A stretch of 64,000 nucleotides of DNA from Streptomyces sp. T12 (GTDB lineage Bacteria; Actinomycetota; Actinomycetes; Streptomycetales; Streptomycetaceae), in contig NZ_CP117866.1 in assembly GCF_028736035.1 (NCBI RefSeq), positions 3,348,001 to 3,412,000 of the forward strand. The letters run 5' to 3'. Positions 18,095-28,141 of the stretch are shown piece by piece. The notes under the pieces are model-generated. The model did not search any database. It saw nothing but the letters and a program-made list of their open reading frames with translations, and was not told the origin of the DNA. Within the stretch, counting starts at the first letter, position 1; each line of letters starts with the position of its first letter. A program made the translations under genes and the position numbers.

Positions 18095-21000
18095 ATGAGT
18101 GAGAACCGTGCTACGCGTGTGCTCGAAGACGGACAGAAAGACGGTCAAATTCGAGCATCGGAACTGCGCCCGCTGCTCGCCGCGATGACCGCGGCCCGCG
18201 ACGGCGACTTCCGCAGGCTGCCGGAGGCCGGTGAGGGAGTGGTGGCCGAGCTGACGGCGGTCTTCAACCAGATCATGGACCGCAGCACCCACTTCAACCG
18301 TGAAGTGCAGCGAGTCAAGCGGGAGTTGGTGCGGCACGGCCGGCTCGACGAGCGGCTCTCGGCGAGCCCGGGGCCGGGCGACTGGACGACCCGGGTCAAC
18401 GACGTCAACCACGTGCTCGACGCCCTGGTGGCCCCGGCGGCGAATGCGACGCGCGTGCTCGACGCGGTGGCCGGCGGCGACCTCACCCAGCGCGTCGATC
18501 TGCACGACGGCAGCCGCCAGTTGCGCGGTGACCTGCGCCGCCTTGGCCGGGCCGTGAACAAGATGGTCGACCAGCTCTCCCTGTTCACCGGCGAGGTCAC
18601 CCGCGTCGCCCGCGAGGTCGGCACCGAGGGCAGGCTGGGCGGGCGGGCCAAGGTGCAGGGCTTGTCGGGAAGTTGGCGGGACGTGACCGAGGCGGTCAAC
18701 ACGATGGCGTCCCGGCTGACGGCGCAGGTGCGCGACATCGCCCTGGTGACCACGGCGGTGGCCCGCGGCGACCTGACCCGCACGGTCACCGTCGAGGCGA
18801 CCGGCGAGCTGCTCGAACTGAAGCTGACCGTCAACACGATGGTGGACCAGCTCTCCGCCTTCGCCGACGAGGTGACCCGTGTCGCCCGCGAGGTGGGCAC
18901 GGAAGGGCAGCTGGGCGGGCGGGCTCAGGTGCGGGGCGTCAGCGGCGTATGGAAGGACCTCACCGACAACGTCAACTTCATGGCGTCGAACCTGACCTCC
19001 CAGGTCCGCAACATCGCCCAGGTGACGACCGCCGTGGCCAACGGCGACCTGAGCCAGAAGATCACCGTCGACGCCCAGGGCGAGATCCTCGAACTCAAGT
19101 CGACCATCAACACGATGGTCGACCAGCTCTCCGCCTTCGCCGACGAGGTCACCCGCGTCGCCCGCGAGGTCGGCACCGAAGGCAACCTCGGCGGCCGGGC
19201 CCAGGTCCGGGGAGTTTCCGGCGTCTGGAAGGACCTCACCGACAACGTCAACTTCATGGCGGACAACCTGACCTCCCAGGTCCGCAACATCGCCCTCGTC
19301 TCCACCGCCGTGGCCCAGGGCGACCTCGGCAAGAAGATCACGGTCGAGGCGAAGGGCGAGATCCTGGAGCTGAAGTCGACCATCAACACGATGGTCGACC
19401 AGCTCTCCGCCTTCGCCGACGAGGTCACCCGCGTCGCCCGCGAGGTCGGCACCGAAGGCAACCTCGGCGGTCAGGCCCAGGTCCGGGGAGTTTCCGGCGT
19501 CTGGAAAGACCTCACCGACAACGTCAACTTCATGGCGCTGAACCTCACTTCGCAGGTACGGAACATCGCCCAGGTGACGACGGCCGTCGCCAACGGCGAC
19601 CTCTCCAAGAAGATCACCGTCGACGCGCGCGGTGAGATCCTGGAGCTGAAGGACACCGTCAACACGATGGTGGAGCAGCTGCGGGCCTTCGCCGACGAGG
19701 TGACGAGGGTCGCCCGCGAGGTCGGCACCGACGGCCGGCTCGGCGGCCGGGCCCAGGTGCTGGGCGTCTCCGGCGTGTGGCGGGACCTGACGGACAACGT
19801 CAACTACATGGCCGACAACCTCACTTCCCAGGTGCGCAACATCGCCCAGGTCACCACCGCAGTCGCCAACGGCGACCTCTCCAAGAAGATCGACGTGGAC
19901 GCGCGCGGCGAGATCCTGGAGCTGAAGACCGCCATCAACACGATGGTCGACACGCTCTCCTCCTTCTCCTCCGAGGTCACCCGCGTGGCCCGCGAGGTGG
20001 GCTCCGAGGGCCAACTGGGCGGCCAGGCACGGGTGGAGGGCGTCTACGGCACCTGGAAGCGCCTGACGACGAACGTGAACGAGCTCGCGCTGAACCTGAC
20101 CACCCAGGTCCGCGCGATCGCCGAGGTCGCCTCCGCCGTGGCCCAGGGTGACATGTCCCGCTCGATCACCGTGGAGACCCAGGGCGAGGTCACCGAGCTG
20201 AAGGACAACATCAACCTGATGGTGGCCAACCTGCGCGAGACGACCCGCGCGAAGGACTGGCTGGAGTCCAACCTGGCCCGCCTCGCCGCCCTGATGCAGG
20301 GCCACCGCGACCTGATGGAGGTCGCCGACCTGCTGCTGCGCGAGCTGACGCCGCTGGTGAACGCCCAGTACGGGGCGTTCTTCCTGGCCGATCCGGACGA
20401 GGAGAGCACCTCTCTGCGCCCCACCGTCCCCACGAAAGGGCTGGCGTTCATCGCCGGGTACGGCTCGGCCCAGGGCACGACCATCGAGACCGGCGGCCTC
20501 CCGGTGCACGGCCTGGTCCGACAGGCGGCCCGCGAGAAGAAGCGGATCCTCGTCGAGGAGGCCCCGCCGGACTACATCAAGATCAACAGCGGGCTCGGCG
20601 AGGCGGCCCCGACCAGCGTCGTCATCATCCCGATCCTCTTCGAGGACAAGCTCCTCGGCGTGATCGAGCTGGCGTCCTTCTCCCGCTTCTCCGACGTGCA
20701 CCTGGCGTTCTTCGACCAGTTCGTGAACACCATCGCCGTCGCGATCAACACCATCATCGCCAACTCCCGTACGGAGTCCCTGCTCGGCGAGTCCCAGCGC
20801 CTGGCCATGCAGCTCCAGGAACGCTCGGACGAACTCCAGATGCAGCAGGCGGAGCTGCAGCGCTCGAACGCCGAACTGGAGGAGAAGGCAGCACTTCTCG
20901 CGACGTCCTCGCAGTACAAGTCGGAGTTCCTGGCGAACATGTCGCACGAGCTGCGCACGCCTTTGAACTCGCTGCTGATCCTGGCGAGGCTGCTGTCGGA

Positions 21001-22228
21001 CAACCCGGACGGCCATCTCTCCGACCAGGAGGTGCAGTTCGCGACGACGATCCACCGCTCCGGCTCGGACCTCCTCCAGCTGATCAACGACATCCTGGAC
21101 CTGTCGAAGATCGAGGCCGGCCGGATGGACGTACGCCCGAAGAAGCTGCCGCTCATCAAGCTGCTGGACTACGTCCACGCCACGTTCCGCCCGCTCACCC
21201 TGGACCGGGGGCTCGCCTTCGAGGTGTCGGTCGGCGAGGACGTGCCGCGCGATATGTACTCGGACGAACAGCGCCTCCAGCAGATCCTGCGCAACCTCCT
21301 GTCCAACGCGATCAAGTTCACCGCGACGGGCCGGGTCGAGCTACGGGTGAACCGGCTGAAGGACCCCGAGCACCACTACGTCCGCGAGGGCGACGAGGTG
21401 ATCGCGTTCGCGGTGTCCGACACCGGTATCGGCATCGCGCAGGAGAAGCTCCCGGTGATCTTCGAGGCGTTCCAGCAGGCCGACGGCACGACCAACCGCA
21501 AGTACGGCGGAACGGGCCTCGGCCTGTCCATCAGCCGGGAGATCGCGGGCCTGCTGGGCGGCCGTATCGTCGCCGAGAGCGAGCCCGGCAAGGGCTCCAC
21601 GTTCACGCTGTACGTCCCGGTCGTCAGCCCCGGCCACGCGGCGACCGGCCCGGTGCCCGAGGACCGTCCGCTGCCGGTGCCGGAGCAGCTGTCGACCGAG
21701 CGCTTCTCGAGCACCCACGACGCGGACGACTCCTGGCCGACGCCGACCAAGCTGGAGACGTGGCAGACGGGCCGGGCAGGCCGGGTGCTCCCCGGCCGAC
21801 GGGTGTTGATAGTGGACGACGACATCCGCAACGTCTTCGCGCTCACCCATGTCCTGGGCCGGGTCGGCATGCCGGTCCTGTACGCCGAGAACGGCCGCGA
21901 GGGCATTGAGACGCTGGAACGGAACCCGGACGTCGAACTCGTCCTGATGGACATCATGATGCCGGAGATGGACGGCTACGAGACGATCTCCGCCATCCGC
22001 CGCACCCCGCGCTGGACGGACCTGCCCATCGTCGCGCTGACGGCGAAGGCCATGCCCGGAGACCGGGAGAAATCCATCGCGCGGGGCGCCAACGACTACG
22101 TACCGAAGCCGGTGGACGTGGATCAGCTCCTGACCGTCGTCTGCGACCTCCTGGACCCCGAGGGCGCGGACGGTACGGCGAAGGACGCCCCCACCGAGGA
22201 ACCGGCGGTACCGCCGACGACTGAATGA
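18095..22228 (+). CDS. Soluble hybrid histidine kinase with long HAMP array, GAF, HisKA/HATPase and receiver
   Basis: 1377 residues from the ATG at 18095; the open frame upstream to 15986 is antisense to hemW and the phosphatase gene and is rejected. No membrane segment is visible. Residues about 120-700 hold six and a half 92-residue HAMP units with recurring [15 protein letters not shown] and GDL-x-KI-x-V elements. A GAF domain follows (about 730-880), then HisKA with [13 protein letters not shown] (histidine near 951), HATPase with [20 protein letters not shown] and [10 protein letters not shown], and a C-terminal receiver with [14 protein letters not shown] (aspartate near 1285). The layout recalls fungal Nik1/Os-1 osmosensing kinases. 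The response regulator follows after 12 bases. Confidence 0.93.
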   Translation: MSENRATRVLEDGQKDGQIRASELRPLLAAMTAARDGDFRRLPEAGEGVVAELTAVFNQIMDRSTHFNREVQRVKRELVRHGRLDERLSASPGPGDWTTRVNDVNHVLDALVAPAANATRVLDAVAGGDLTQRVDLHDGSRQLRGDLRRLGRAVNKMVDQLSLFTGEVTRVAREVGTEGRLGGRAKVQGLSGSWRDVTEAVNTMASRLTAQVRDIALVTTAVARGDLTRTVTVEATGELLELKLTVNTMVDQLSAFADEVTRVAREVGTEGQLGGRAQVRGVSGVWKDLTDNVNFMASNLTSQVRNIAQVTTAVANGDLSQKITVDAQGEILELKSTINTMVDQLSAFADEVTRVAREVGTEGNLGGRAQVRGVSGVWKDLTDNVNFMADNLTSQVRNIALVSTAVAQGDLGKKITVEAKGEILELKSTINTMVDQLSAFADEVTRVAREVGTEGNLGGQAQVRGVSGVWKDLTDNVNFMALNLTSQVRNIAQVTTAVANGDLSKKITVDARGEILELKDTVNTMVEQLRAFADEVTRVAREVGTDGRLGGRAQVLGVSGVWRDLTDNVNYMADNLTSQVRNIAQVTTAVANGDLSKKIDVDARGEILELKTAINTMVDTLSSFSSEVTRVAREVGSEGQLGGQARVEGVYGTWKRLTTNVNELALNLTTQVRAIAEVASAVAQGDMSRSITVETQGEVTELKDNINLMVANLRETTRAKDWLESNLARLAALMQGHRDLMEVADLLLRELTPLVNAQYGAFFLADPDEESTSLRPTVPTKGLAFIAGYGSAQGTTIETGGLPVHGLVRQAAREKKRILVEEAPPDYIKINSGLGEAAPTSVVIIPILFEDKLLGVIELASFSRFSDVHLAFFDQFVNTIAVAINTIIANSRTESLLGESQRLAMQLQERSDELQMQQAELQRSNAELEEKAALLATSSQYKSEFLANMSHELRTPLNSLLILARLLSDNPDGHLSDQEVQFATTIHRSGSDLLQLINDILDLSKIEAGRMDVRPKKLPLIKLLDYVHATFRPLTLDRGLAFEVSVGEDVPRDMYSDEQRLQQILRNLLSNAIKFTATGRVELRVNRLKDPEHHYVREGDEVIAFAVSDTGIGIAQEKLPVIFEAFQQADGTTNRKYGGTGLGLSISREIAGLLGGRIVAESEPGKGSTFTLYVPVVSPGHAATGPVPEDRPLPVPEQLSTERFSSTHDADDSWPTPTKLETWQTGRAGRVLPGRRVLIVDDDIRNVFALTHVLGRVGMPVLYAENGREGIETLERNPDVELVLMDIMMPEMDGYETISAIRRTPRWTDLPIVALTAKAMPGDREKSIARGANDYVPKPVDVDQLLTVVCDLLDPEGADGTAKDAPTEEPAVPPTTE
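18457..20125 (+). repeat. Tandem 276-bp repeats encoding HAMP units
   Basis: About six copies of a 276-base unit lie head to tail inside the kinase gene. Copies 2-5 are very close at DNA level; for example, the stretch around GACAACGTCAACTTCATGGC recurs with 276-base spacing (near 18967, 19243 and 19519). The near identity of adjacent units suggests recent unequal crossing-over or gene conversion, so copy number may differ between strains and short-read assemblies may collapse it. Confidence 0.85.
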
Positions 22229-22240
22229 GGCCAATTCACC

Positions 22241-22801
22241 ATGACCGCTGAGGCAACGACCGACGAGCGTGCCGGCATCCTCCTCGTCGACGACATGGAG
22301 GACAACCTGATCGCGCTGGAGGCCGTCCTGGGGTCCCTCAACGAGCCGCTCGTGCGCGCCCGTTCGGGCGAGGAGGCGATGAAGGCGCTGCTACGGCAAC
22401 GCTTCGCCCTCGTCCTCCTCGACGTCCGCATGCCCGGCATGGACGGCTTCGAGACCGCCACGAACATCAAACGGCTCGACCAGACCAAGGACGTCCCGAT
22501 CATCTTCCTGACCGGCGCGGAGGACGAACCGGGCTACGCCTTCCGCGGCTACGCGACGGGCGCCGCGGACTACCTGACCAAGCCGTTCGATCCGTGGGTG
22601 CTGCGCGCGAAGGTCAGCGTCTTCCTCGACCTGCACCGCAAGAACAGGCAGCTGGAGCGCCTGCTGAGTCGCGAGCACGTACACAGCCGAGAGCTGAGCG
22701 CTCAGTTGGCAGCTTTGGAGGACCAACTCTCCGGTGACACTCCCGCGAACCTGACGGACCTGCGCGCCAGGGTCCACGAGATACGCCGACTTGTCGGTTA
22801 G
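22241..22801 (+). CDS. Stand-alone response regulator (receiver plus coiled coil)
   Basis: 186 residues: an N-terminal receiver (about 12-130) with [10 protein letters not shown] acidic pocket, [14 protein letters not shown] phospho-acceptor, IIFLTGAED and [13 protein letters not shown] lysine, followed by a charged helical tail (about 130-186, [30 protein letters not shown]) that should form a coiled coil. No DNA-binding output domain is present, as in OsaB of S. coelicolor. It lies 12 bases after the hybrid kinase and is surely co-transcribed with it, so it is the likely phosphotransfer partner. Confidence 0.92.
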   Translation: MTAEATTDERAGILLVDDMEDNLIALEAVLGSLNEPLVRARSGEEAMKALLRQRFALVLLDVRMPGMDGFETATNIKRLDQTKDVPIIFLTGAEDEPGYAFRGYATGAADYLTKPFDPWVLRAKVSVFLDLHRKNRQLERLLSREHVHSRELSAQLAALEDQLSGDTPANLTDLRARVHEIRRLVG

Positions 22802-22819
22802 GGATGCGCGTCCCGACCC

Positions 22820-22866
22820 AAAGGGGCGCGGGGAACTGCGCGAGCAACCACGTACCACCCGCAGCC
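22820..22866 (+). repeat. Dispersed Streptomyces intergenic repeat, copy 2
   Basis: AAAGGGGCGCGGGGAACTG then CGCGAGCAACCACGTACC and CCCGCAGCC, 19 bases after the stop of the response regulator. It matches the AGGGGCGCGGGG...GCGCGA(C/G)CA(G/A)CCAC...CCCGCA pattern of copy 1 at 1822-1895 but lacks the middle ATATGCGGCTCCGCCGCG hairpin, so it is the short version. Both copies follow a stop codon in the same orientation as the gene. Confidence 0.65.
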
Positions 22867-22900
22867 GCCGGCAGTCCTCCGCCACCCCTCCGTTACGGCG

Positions 22901-24775
22901 CTACGCCTCGCGCGTACCCGCGTACATCTCCTCGATCAGCCCCTTGTACTCCCGCTCCACCACCGGCCGCTTCAGCTTCAGGCTCGGCGTGATCTCCCCG
23001 TGCTCCACATCGAGGTCCCGCGGCAGAAGCCGGAACTTCTTGATGGTCTGCCACTTCTGAAGCCCCTCGTTGAGCTTCCTGACGTACCCGTCGACCATCT
23101 CGACGGTGGCCGGGGCGGCGACGACCTCCGCGTACGGCTTCCCGGAGAGCCCGTTCTCCTCGGCCCACGCCAGGATCGAGGGCTCGTCCAGCGCGATCAG
23201 CGCCGTGCAGAAGTTCCGGTCGGCCCCGTGCACCAGGATGTTGGAGACGTACGGGCACACCGCCTTGAACTGTCCCTCGACCTCGGCGGGCGCGATGTAC
23301 TTGCCGCCCGACGTCTTGATGAGGTCCTTCTTGCGGTCGGTGATGCGCAGGTACCCGTCCGGGGACAGCTCGCCGATGTCGCCGGTGTGGAACCAGCCGT
23401 CGCTCTCCAGCACCTCGGCGGTCTTGTCCGGCAGCCCGTGGTAGCCCTCCATGATGCCGGGACCCCGCAGCAGGATCTCCCCGTCATCGGCGATGCGGAC
23501 CTCCGTGCCGGGCAGCGGCTTGCCGACCGTGCCGGTGCGGTAGGCCTCGCCCGGGTTCACGAAGGACGCGGCCGAGGACTCCGTGAGCCCGTAGCCCTCG
23601 AGGATGTGGATGCCGGCGCCGGCGAAGAAGTAACCGATCTCCGGGGAGAGGGCGGCGCTGCCCGACACACAGGCGCGCAGGTTGCCGCCGAAGGCCTCGC
23701 GGATCTTGGCGTACACGAGCGCGTCGGCGACCTTGTGCTTGGCCGCGAGCCCGAACGGCGCGGAGTGCGTGCCGGTGCGCCGGAAGTTGTCCTGGGTGAC
23801 CTTGGCGTACTCGCGGGAGACCTCGGCGGCCCACTGGAAGATCTTGTACTTGGCGCCACCGCCCGCGCGGGCCTTGGCGGCGACCCCGTTGTAGACCTTC
23901 TCGAAGATGCGCGGGACGGCGGCCATGTACGTCGGCTGCACGACCGGCAGATTCTCGATGATCTTGTCGACACGGCCGTCGACGGCGGTGACGTGGCCGA
24001 CCTCGATCTGCCCTGAGGTGAGCACCTTGCCGAAGACGTGGGCGAGCGGCAGCCACAGGTACTGCACGTCCTCCTGGCTGACGAGCCCGGTCGCGGCGAT
24101 GGCCTTCGCCATGTAGGACCAGTTGTCGTGCGGCAGCCGTACGCCCTTGGGGCGGCCGGTGGTGCCGGAGGTGTAGATGAGGGTGGCGAGCTGGTCCTTG
24201 GTGATCGCGCCGACCCGCTCCTTGACCAGGTCGGCGTCCTTCTCCAGCCGGGCCGCGCCGCGCTTCTCCAGCTCGTCGAGGGTGAGGATCCAGTCGGCGG
24301 TCTCGACGCCGGCCGAGTCGATGACGACGACGTGGGTCAGGTTCGGCAGCTCGGCGCGCTTCTCCCGCGCCTTGGCCAGCTGCGCCGCGTCCTCGGCGAT
24401 GAGGACCCGGCTCTCGGAGTCGGAGAGGATGAACGCCGACTCGTCGGCGTTGGTCTGCGGATACACGGTGGTGGTGGCCGCGCCGGCGCACATGATGCCC
24501 AGGTCGGCGAGGATCCACTCGATCCGGGTCGAGGAGGCGAGGGCCACCCGCTGCTCGGGCTGGACGCCCAGCTCGATGAGGCCGGCCGCGATCGCGTAGA
24601 CCCGCTCGGCGGCCTGCGCCCAGCTCAGCGACTTCCACTCGTCCGGGCCCTGCCCGGAGGCCGCCGGCACGGGATGGCGATATGCCTCTGCGTCCGGTGT
24701 GGCCGCCACGCGCTCCAGGAAGAGGGTCGCCACGCTCGGCGGACGGTTCTCGATCAGTGTCTGTGTGTCGCTCAC
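22901..24775 (-). CDS. fadD: Long-chain fatty acid-CoA ligase (AMP-forming)
   Basis: 624-residue adenylating enzyme that activates fatty acids to acyl-CoA. The AMP-binding signature TLIYTSGTTGRPKGV lies near residue 180; the gate and A5 motifs LEGYGLTESSA and the A7/A8 region GWFHTGDIGELSPDGYLRITDRKKDLI are intact, with KTSGGKYIAPAEVE near the C-terminus. The length with an inserted segment around FEKVYNGV is that of the 600-residue actinobacterial/eukaryotic-like ACSL group. I choose the GTG at 24775 (VSDTQTLIEN) because GGAGGATGTC lies just before it; the frame stays open to 24853. Two palindromes upstream suggest a TetR-type regulator. Confidence 0.9.
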   Translation of the reverse strand: MSDTQTLIENRPPSVATLFLERVAATPDAEAYRHPVPAASGQGPDEWKSLSWAQAAERVYAIAAGLIELGVQPEQRVALASSTRIEWILADLGIMCAGAATTTVYPQTNADESAFILSDSESRVLIAEDAAQLAKAREKRAELPNLTHVVVIDSAGVETADWILTLDELEKRGAARLEKDADLVKERVGAITKDQLATLIYTSGTTGRPKGVRLPHDNWSYMAKAIAATGLVSQEDVQYLWLPLAHVFGKVLTSGQIEVGHVTAVDGRVDKIIENLPVVQPTYMAAVPRIFEKVYNGVAAKARAGGGAKYKIFQWAAEVSREYAKVTQDNFRRTGTHSAPFGLAAKHKVADALVYAKIREAFGGNLRACVSGSAALSPEIGYFFAGAGIHILEGYGLTESSAASFVNPGEAYRTGTVGKPLPGTEVRIADDGEILLRGPGIMEGYHGLPDKTAEVLESDGWFHTGDIGELSPDGYLRITDRKKDLIKTSGGKYIAPAEVEGQFKAVCPYVSNILVHGADRNFCTALIALDEPSILAWAEENGLSGKPYAEVVAAPATVEMVDGYVRKLNEGLQKWQTIKKFRLLPRDLDVEHGEITPSLKLKRPVVEREYKGLIEEMYAGTREA

Positions 24776-24851
24776 GACATCCTCCGGGGGCCCGCGACTG
24801 TGCGGCTGGCTCAATAGCCGGCTTTTCGGCCGGCTCATAACGGCGGTTTTC

Positions 24852-24880
24852 ACTCGCGAGCCGTTGTTTAACTCGCGAGT
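24852..24880 (-). promoter_or_regulatory. Paired palindromic operator-like sites upstream of fadD
   Basis: ACTCGCGAGC (24852-24861) and the perfect palindrome ACTCGCGAGT (24871-24880) share the 9-base core ACTCGCGAG and begin 19 bases apart. They lie 77-105 bases before the fadD start in an A/T-enriched patch (GTTTAACTCGCGAGTAAC). Two equal palindromes at about two helical turns are typical for a TetR-family dimer pair. Whether the site serves fadD only is not known. Confidence 0.55.
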
Positions 24881-24974
24881 AACTATCGAGCAGGGATCAG
24901 AGTAAAGGCCGACCGGCCACCGCGTAAGGGGCAGCGGCCTGTCACTTCCTCCAGAGGGCTACCCGCCGTACACG

Positions 24975-25010
24975 CAGGGGCCCGCCGCACTTGCGTACGA
25001 CGGGCCCCTG
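24975..25010 (-). terminator. Hairpin downstream of lepA
   Basis: Ten-base perfect stem CAGGGGCCCG (24975-24984) / CGGGCCCCTG (25001-25010), with a further CCG/CGA-type partial pairing inside. It lies about 40 bases after the lepA stop. No T-run follows, which is common for Streptomyces terminators. It separates lepA from fadD on the same strand. Confidence 0.6.
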
Positions 25011-25048
25011 TTGCACCGGTTTGCCAGGCCACCCGGCGTTACCAGCGG

Positions 25049-26917
25049 TTACTTCTTGCCCTTGCCCGACCCCGCGCTGTCATCGCTGCTCAGTACGGCG
25101 ATGAAGGCCTCCTGCGGAACCTCCACGGAACCCACCATCTTCATCCGCTTCTTGCCTTCCTTCTGCTTCTCCAGCAGCTTGCGCTTACGGGAGATGTCGC
25201 CGCCGTAGCACTTGGCGAGGACGTCCTTGCGGATGGCGCGGATGGTCTCGCGGGCGATGACCCGGGAGCCGATGGCGGCCTGGATGGGCACCTCGAAGGC
25301 CTGCCGCGGGATGAGCTCGCGCAGCTTGGCGACGAGCCGCACACCGTACGCGTACGCCGCGTCCTTGTGGGTGATCGCGGAGAAGGCGTCCACCTTGTCG
25401 CCGTGCAGCAGGATGTCGACCTTGACCAGGCTGGAGGTCTGCTCGCCGGTGGGCTCGTAGTCGAGCGAGGCGTACCCGCGGGTCTTGGACTTCAGCTGGT
25501 CGAAGAAGTCGAAGACGATCTCGGCGAGCGGCAGGGTGTAGCGGATCTCGACCCGGTCCTCGGACAGGTAGTCCATGCCGAGGAGGGTGCCGCGCCGGGT
25601 CTGGCACAGCTCCATGATCGAGCCGATGAACTCGGTCGGCGCGAGGATCGTGGCGCGTACGACGGGCTCGTACACCTCGTTGATCTTGCCCTCGGGGAAC
25701 TCGCTCGGGTTGGTGACCGTGTGCTCGCTGCCGTCCTCCATCACGACCCGGTAGACCACGTTGGGTGCGGTGGCGATGAGATCGAGCCCGAACTCGCGCT
25801 CCAGCCGCTCGCGGATCACGTCGAGGTGCAGCAGGCCGAGGAAGCCGACACGGAAGCCGAAGCCGAGCGCGGCGGAGGTCTCCGGCTCGTAGACCAGCGC
25901 GGCGTCGTTGAGCTGGAGCTTGTCGAGGGCCTCGCGCAGCTCGGGGTAGTCGGAGCCGTCCAGCGGATACAGACCGGAGAAGACCATCGGCTTCGGGTCC
26001 TTGTACCCGCCGAGGGCCTCCGTCGCCCCCTTCTGCTGGCTGGTGACGGTGTCACCGACCTTGGACTGGCGGACGTCCTTCACACCGGTGATGAGGTAGC
26101 CCACCTCACCGACGCCGAGGCCGTCGGCGCCGAGCATCTCGGGCGAGTTCGTCCCGATCTCCAGCAGCTCGTGCGTGGCGCCCGTCGACATCATCTTGAT
26201 GCGCTCGCGCTTGTTGAGCTGACCGTCGATGACACGGACGTACGTCACGACACCGCGGTAGGAGTCGTAGACCGAGTCGAAGATCATCGCGCGGGCGGGG
26301 GCGTCCTTGACGCCGACCGGCGCGGGGACCTCCTTGACCACCCGGTCGAGCAGGGCGTCGACACCGACACCGGTCTTGGCGGAGACCCGCAGCACGTCGT
26401 CGGGGTCGCACCCGACCAGGTTGGCGAGCTCCTCGGCGAACTTCTCGGGCTGCGCGGCCGGCAGGTCGATCTTGTTCAGCACCGGGATGATCGTGAGGTC
26501 GTTCTCCATCGCCAGGTAGAGGTTGGCGAGGGTCTGGGCCTCGATGCCCTGGGCGGCGTCGACGAGGAGGACGGTGCCCTCGCAGGCGGCGAGCGACCTC
26601 GAGACCTCGTAGGTGAAGTCGACGTGCCCCGGGGTGTCGATCATGTTGAGGATGTGCGTGTTGCCGGGCTCGTGGGTCGGAGCCCAGGGCAGGCGCACCG
26701 CCTGGGACTTGATCGTGATGCCGCGCTCGCGCTCGATGTCCATCCGGTCGAGGTACTGAGCACGCATCTGCCGCTGCTCGACCACGCCGGTCAGCTGAAG
26801 CATCCGGTCGGCGAGGGTGGACTTGCCGTGGTCGATGTGCGCGATGATGCAGAAATTGCGGATCAGAGCCGGGTCGGTACGGCTCGGCTCGGGCACATTG
26901 TTAGGGGTCGCGGGCAC
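25049..26917 (-). CDS. lepA: Elongation factor 4 (LepA)
   Basis: Ribosomal GTPase that back-translocates or remodels stalled ribosomes. 622 residues from the GTG at 26917 ([16 protein letters not shown]), the usual Streptomyces length. G-motifs are intact: [16 protein letters not shown] (G1), [10 protein letters not shown] (G2), DTPGHVDF (G3), NKIDLP (G4). The C-terminal LepA-specific domain ends [17 protein letters not shown] and a lysine-rich tail. The longer frame to 26977 would add residues without a plausible ribosome site. It is divergent from rpsT, an arrangement conserved in actinomycetes. Confidence 0.96.
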   Translation of the reverse strand: MPATPNNVPEPSRTDPALIRNFCIIAHIDHGKSTLADRMLQLTGVVEQRQMRAQYLDRMDIERERGITIKSQAVRLPWAPTHEPGNTHILNMIDTPGHVDFTYEVSRSLAACEGTVLLVDAAQGIEAQTLANLYLAMENDLTIIPVLNKIDLPAAQPEKFAEELANLVGCDPDDVLRVSAKTGVGVDALLDRVVKEVPAPVGVKDAPARAMIFDSVYDSYRGVVTYVRVIDGQLNKRERIKMMSTGATHELLEIGTNSPEMLGADGLGVGEVGYLITGVKDVRQSKVGDTVTSQQKGATEALGGYKDPKPMVFSGLYPLDGSDYPELREALDKLQLNDAALVYEPETSAALGFGFRVGFLGLLHLDVIRERLEREFGLDLIATAPNVVYRVVMEDGSEHTVTNPSEFPEGKINEVYEPVVRATILAPTEFIGSIMELCQTRRGTLLGMDYLSEDRVEIRYTLPLAEIVFDFFDQLKSKTRGYASLDYEPTGEQTSSLVKVDILLHGDKVDAFSAITHKDAAYAYGVRLVAKLRELIPRQAFEVPIQAAIGSRVIARETIRAIRKDVLAKCYGGDISRKRKLLEKQKEGKKRMKMVGSVEVPQEAFIAVLSSDDSAGSGKGKK

Positions 26918-27006
26918 GCAGGGTCCTGTCTCTTGAGGCGCCTTATGCCTCGGGTCGGATCGATACGTAGCTTCCATGGTCCCACGGGCGGCGACCGGGG
27001 ACCGTT

Positions 27007-27036
27007 TTGGGCCGTCCGCTGGGCCACTGGTAGTCT
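27007..27036 (+). promoter_or_regulatory. Predicted rpsT promoter
   Basis: TTGGGC (27007-27012), an 18-base spacer and TAGTCT (27031-27036) on the plus strand form a reasonable HrdB-type promoter. The start point would be near 27043, leaving a leader of about 95 bases before rpsT. The leader contains the pyrimidine-rich and CCCCGTACC-like repeats GTACGGGTCCCGTGC, which may fold; no known S20 leader motif was recognised. Confidence 0.45.
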
Positions 27037-27137
27037 GGGTGGCTGTGTCTCATGCCCTCTCAGCACGAGGCACACTCCAGAAAATCACCGGTACGGGTCC
27101 CGTGCGGCCCCGTACCAGAACCTGAAAAGGCTCATTC

Positions 27138-27404
27138 GTGGCGAACATCAAGTCCCAGATCAAGCGGATCAAGACCAACGAGAAGGCTCGGCTGCGCAAC
27201 AAGGCCGTCAAGTCCTCCCTGAAGACCGCGATCCGCAAGGCCCGTGAGGCTGCTGCCGCGGGTGACGTCGAGAAGGCCACCGAGTACCAGCGCGCTGCCG
27301 CGCGTCAGCTCGACAAGGCCGTCTCCAAGGGCGTCATCCACAAGAACCAGGCTGCCAACAAGAAGTCGGCGCTGGCTTCGAAGGTCTCTGCTCTCAAGGG
27401 CTGA
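27138..27404 (+). CDS. rpsT: 30S ribosomal protein S20
   Basis: 88-residue basic ribosomal protein. [22 protein letters not shown] at the start and [19 protein letters not shown] at the end are the S20 signatures. Starts with GTG at 27138 preceded by AAAAGG seven bases upstream. Lysine-codon bias (AAG) and general codon choice are those of a highly expressed gene. It is monocistronic: a strong bidirectional terminator lies downstream. Confidence 0.98.
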   Translation: MANIKSQIKRIKTNEKARLRNKAVKSSLKTAIRKAREAAAAGDVEKATEYQRAAARQLDKAVSKGVIHKNQAANKKSALASKVSALKG

Positions 27405-27523
27405 CACTTGATTTGATCGCCGGAGGGACTCGAGCGGGCCCTCTCTCATCCGCTCCCGTCCGGCACCCCGAGCCTGTACGCGGCCTGCGTTCGCCACGCG
27501 GGTACGGGCTCAGCAGCTTCAAC

Positions 27524-27573
27524 CGAAGGCCCCGGCGCCTCGCCCTTCCCCAGGGTGGGTGCCGGGGCCTTCG
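27524..27573. terminator. Bidirectional terminator between rpsT and the NTF2-like gene
   Basis: Thirteen-base perfect stem CGAAGGCCCCGGC (27524-27536) / GCCGGGGCCTTCG (27561-27573) with a 24-base loop, between the convergent rpsT and NTF2-like gene at 27592. It can end transcripts from both sides. Confidence 0.75.
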
Positions 27574-27591
27574 GCATGCACGGGGTACGGC

Positions 27592-27987
27592 TCACGACCA
27601 GAACTCGTTGCCCCTCTCGATGTCCTCGACGCACTCGTCGATGTCGGTGACCTTGTCTCCGACGATCCGGAAGACGAGGGCGCCGTTCTCGTCTATGCGC
27701 TTGCCCTGGCGCTCGGCGGTGAAGCCGTGCACGGACACGGCATGGCCTCGGCCGTCCACGAGGATGTTGCGCAGTTCGACGCGGAACGTCCCGTTCGTCT
27801 CGGTGAACAGCCGACCGTACATGTCGATACACGCGTCCTGCCCCTTGAAGTCACCCGAGAGCGGGTGGCTGCCGGGCACGTGGTGCGTGCAGTCTCCGGA
27901 GAGCAGGGTGCGCAGGGTGTCCATGTCACCCCGTGAGAAGGCTTCGTAGCCCTTGCGGACGAGTTGTGCATGAGGGTGTTCAGCCAT
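27592..27987 (-). CDS. NTF2-like (SnoaL-type) protein, copy 1
   Basis: 131 residues beginning MAEHPHAQLVRKGYEAFSRGD. The pattern VRKGYEAFSRGDMDTLRTLL, then GQDACIDMYGRLFTETNGTF and VFRIVGDKVTDIDECVED, is that of the SnoaL/ketosteroid-isomerase-like NTF2 fold: a small alpha+beta cone that may bind a polyketide or other hydrophobic ligand. The function is unknown. A GTG 12 bases upstream could also start it, but the same ATG is conserved in its paralogue at 28142-28537, which I take as decisive. The two genes are about 60 % identical, have the same length and lie head to tail. Confidence 0.8.
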   Translation of the reverse strand: MAEHPHAQLVRKGYEAFSRGDMDTLRTLLSGDCTHHVPGSHPLSGDFKGQDACIDMYGRLFTETNGTFRVELRNILVDGRGHAVSVHGFTAERQGKRIDENGALVFRIVGDKVTDIDECVEDIERGNEFWS

Positions 27988-28092
27988 GGCGATCGCCACC
28001 TTTCCCAGTTCGGCGAGGTGCGGCTGATACGCACGATTCTCCTCCGCCGGGAGGCAAGGGCCACTGGATCACTCGGTCGGCCCCTCGGACAG

Positions 28093-28140
28093 GTGGGGGG
28101 CAGGGGGGGCAGGTGGGGGCAGGTGGGAGCAGGGCAGGGG
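28093..28140 (+). repeat. G-rich tract with quadruplex potential
   Basis: Six runs of three to seven G within 46 bases (28095-28100, 28103-28109, 28115-28119, 28125-28127, 28132-28134, 28137-28140), made of an imperfect CAGGTGGGGG repeat. It lies upstream of copy 1 and directly abuts the stop codon of copy 2 of the NTF2-like pair; on the coding (minus) strand it would be C-rich in the mRNA. Confidence 0.7.
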
Positions 28141-28141
28141 T

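Noticed and set aside
18077..21178. 1033-codon minus-strand open frame across the HAMP-array kinase
   Set aside because: Long only because the sense strand is repetitive and GC3-rich; its own repeats mirror the HAMP units and no family motif is present.
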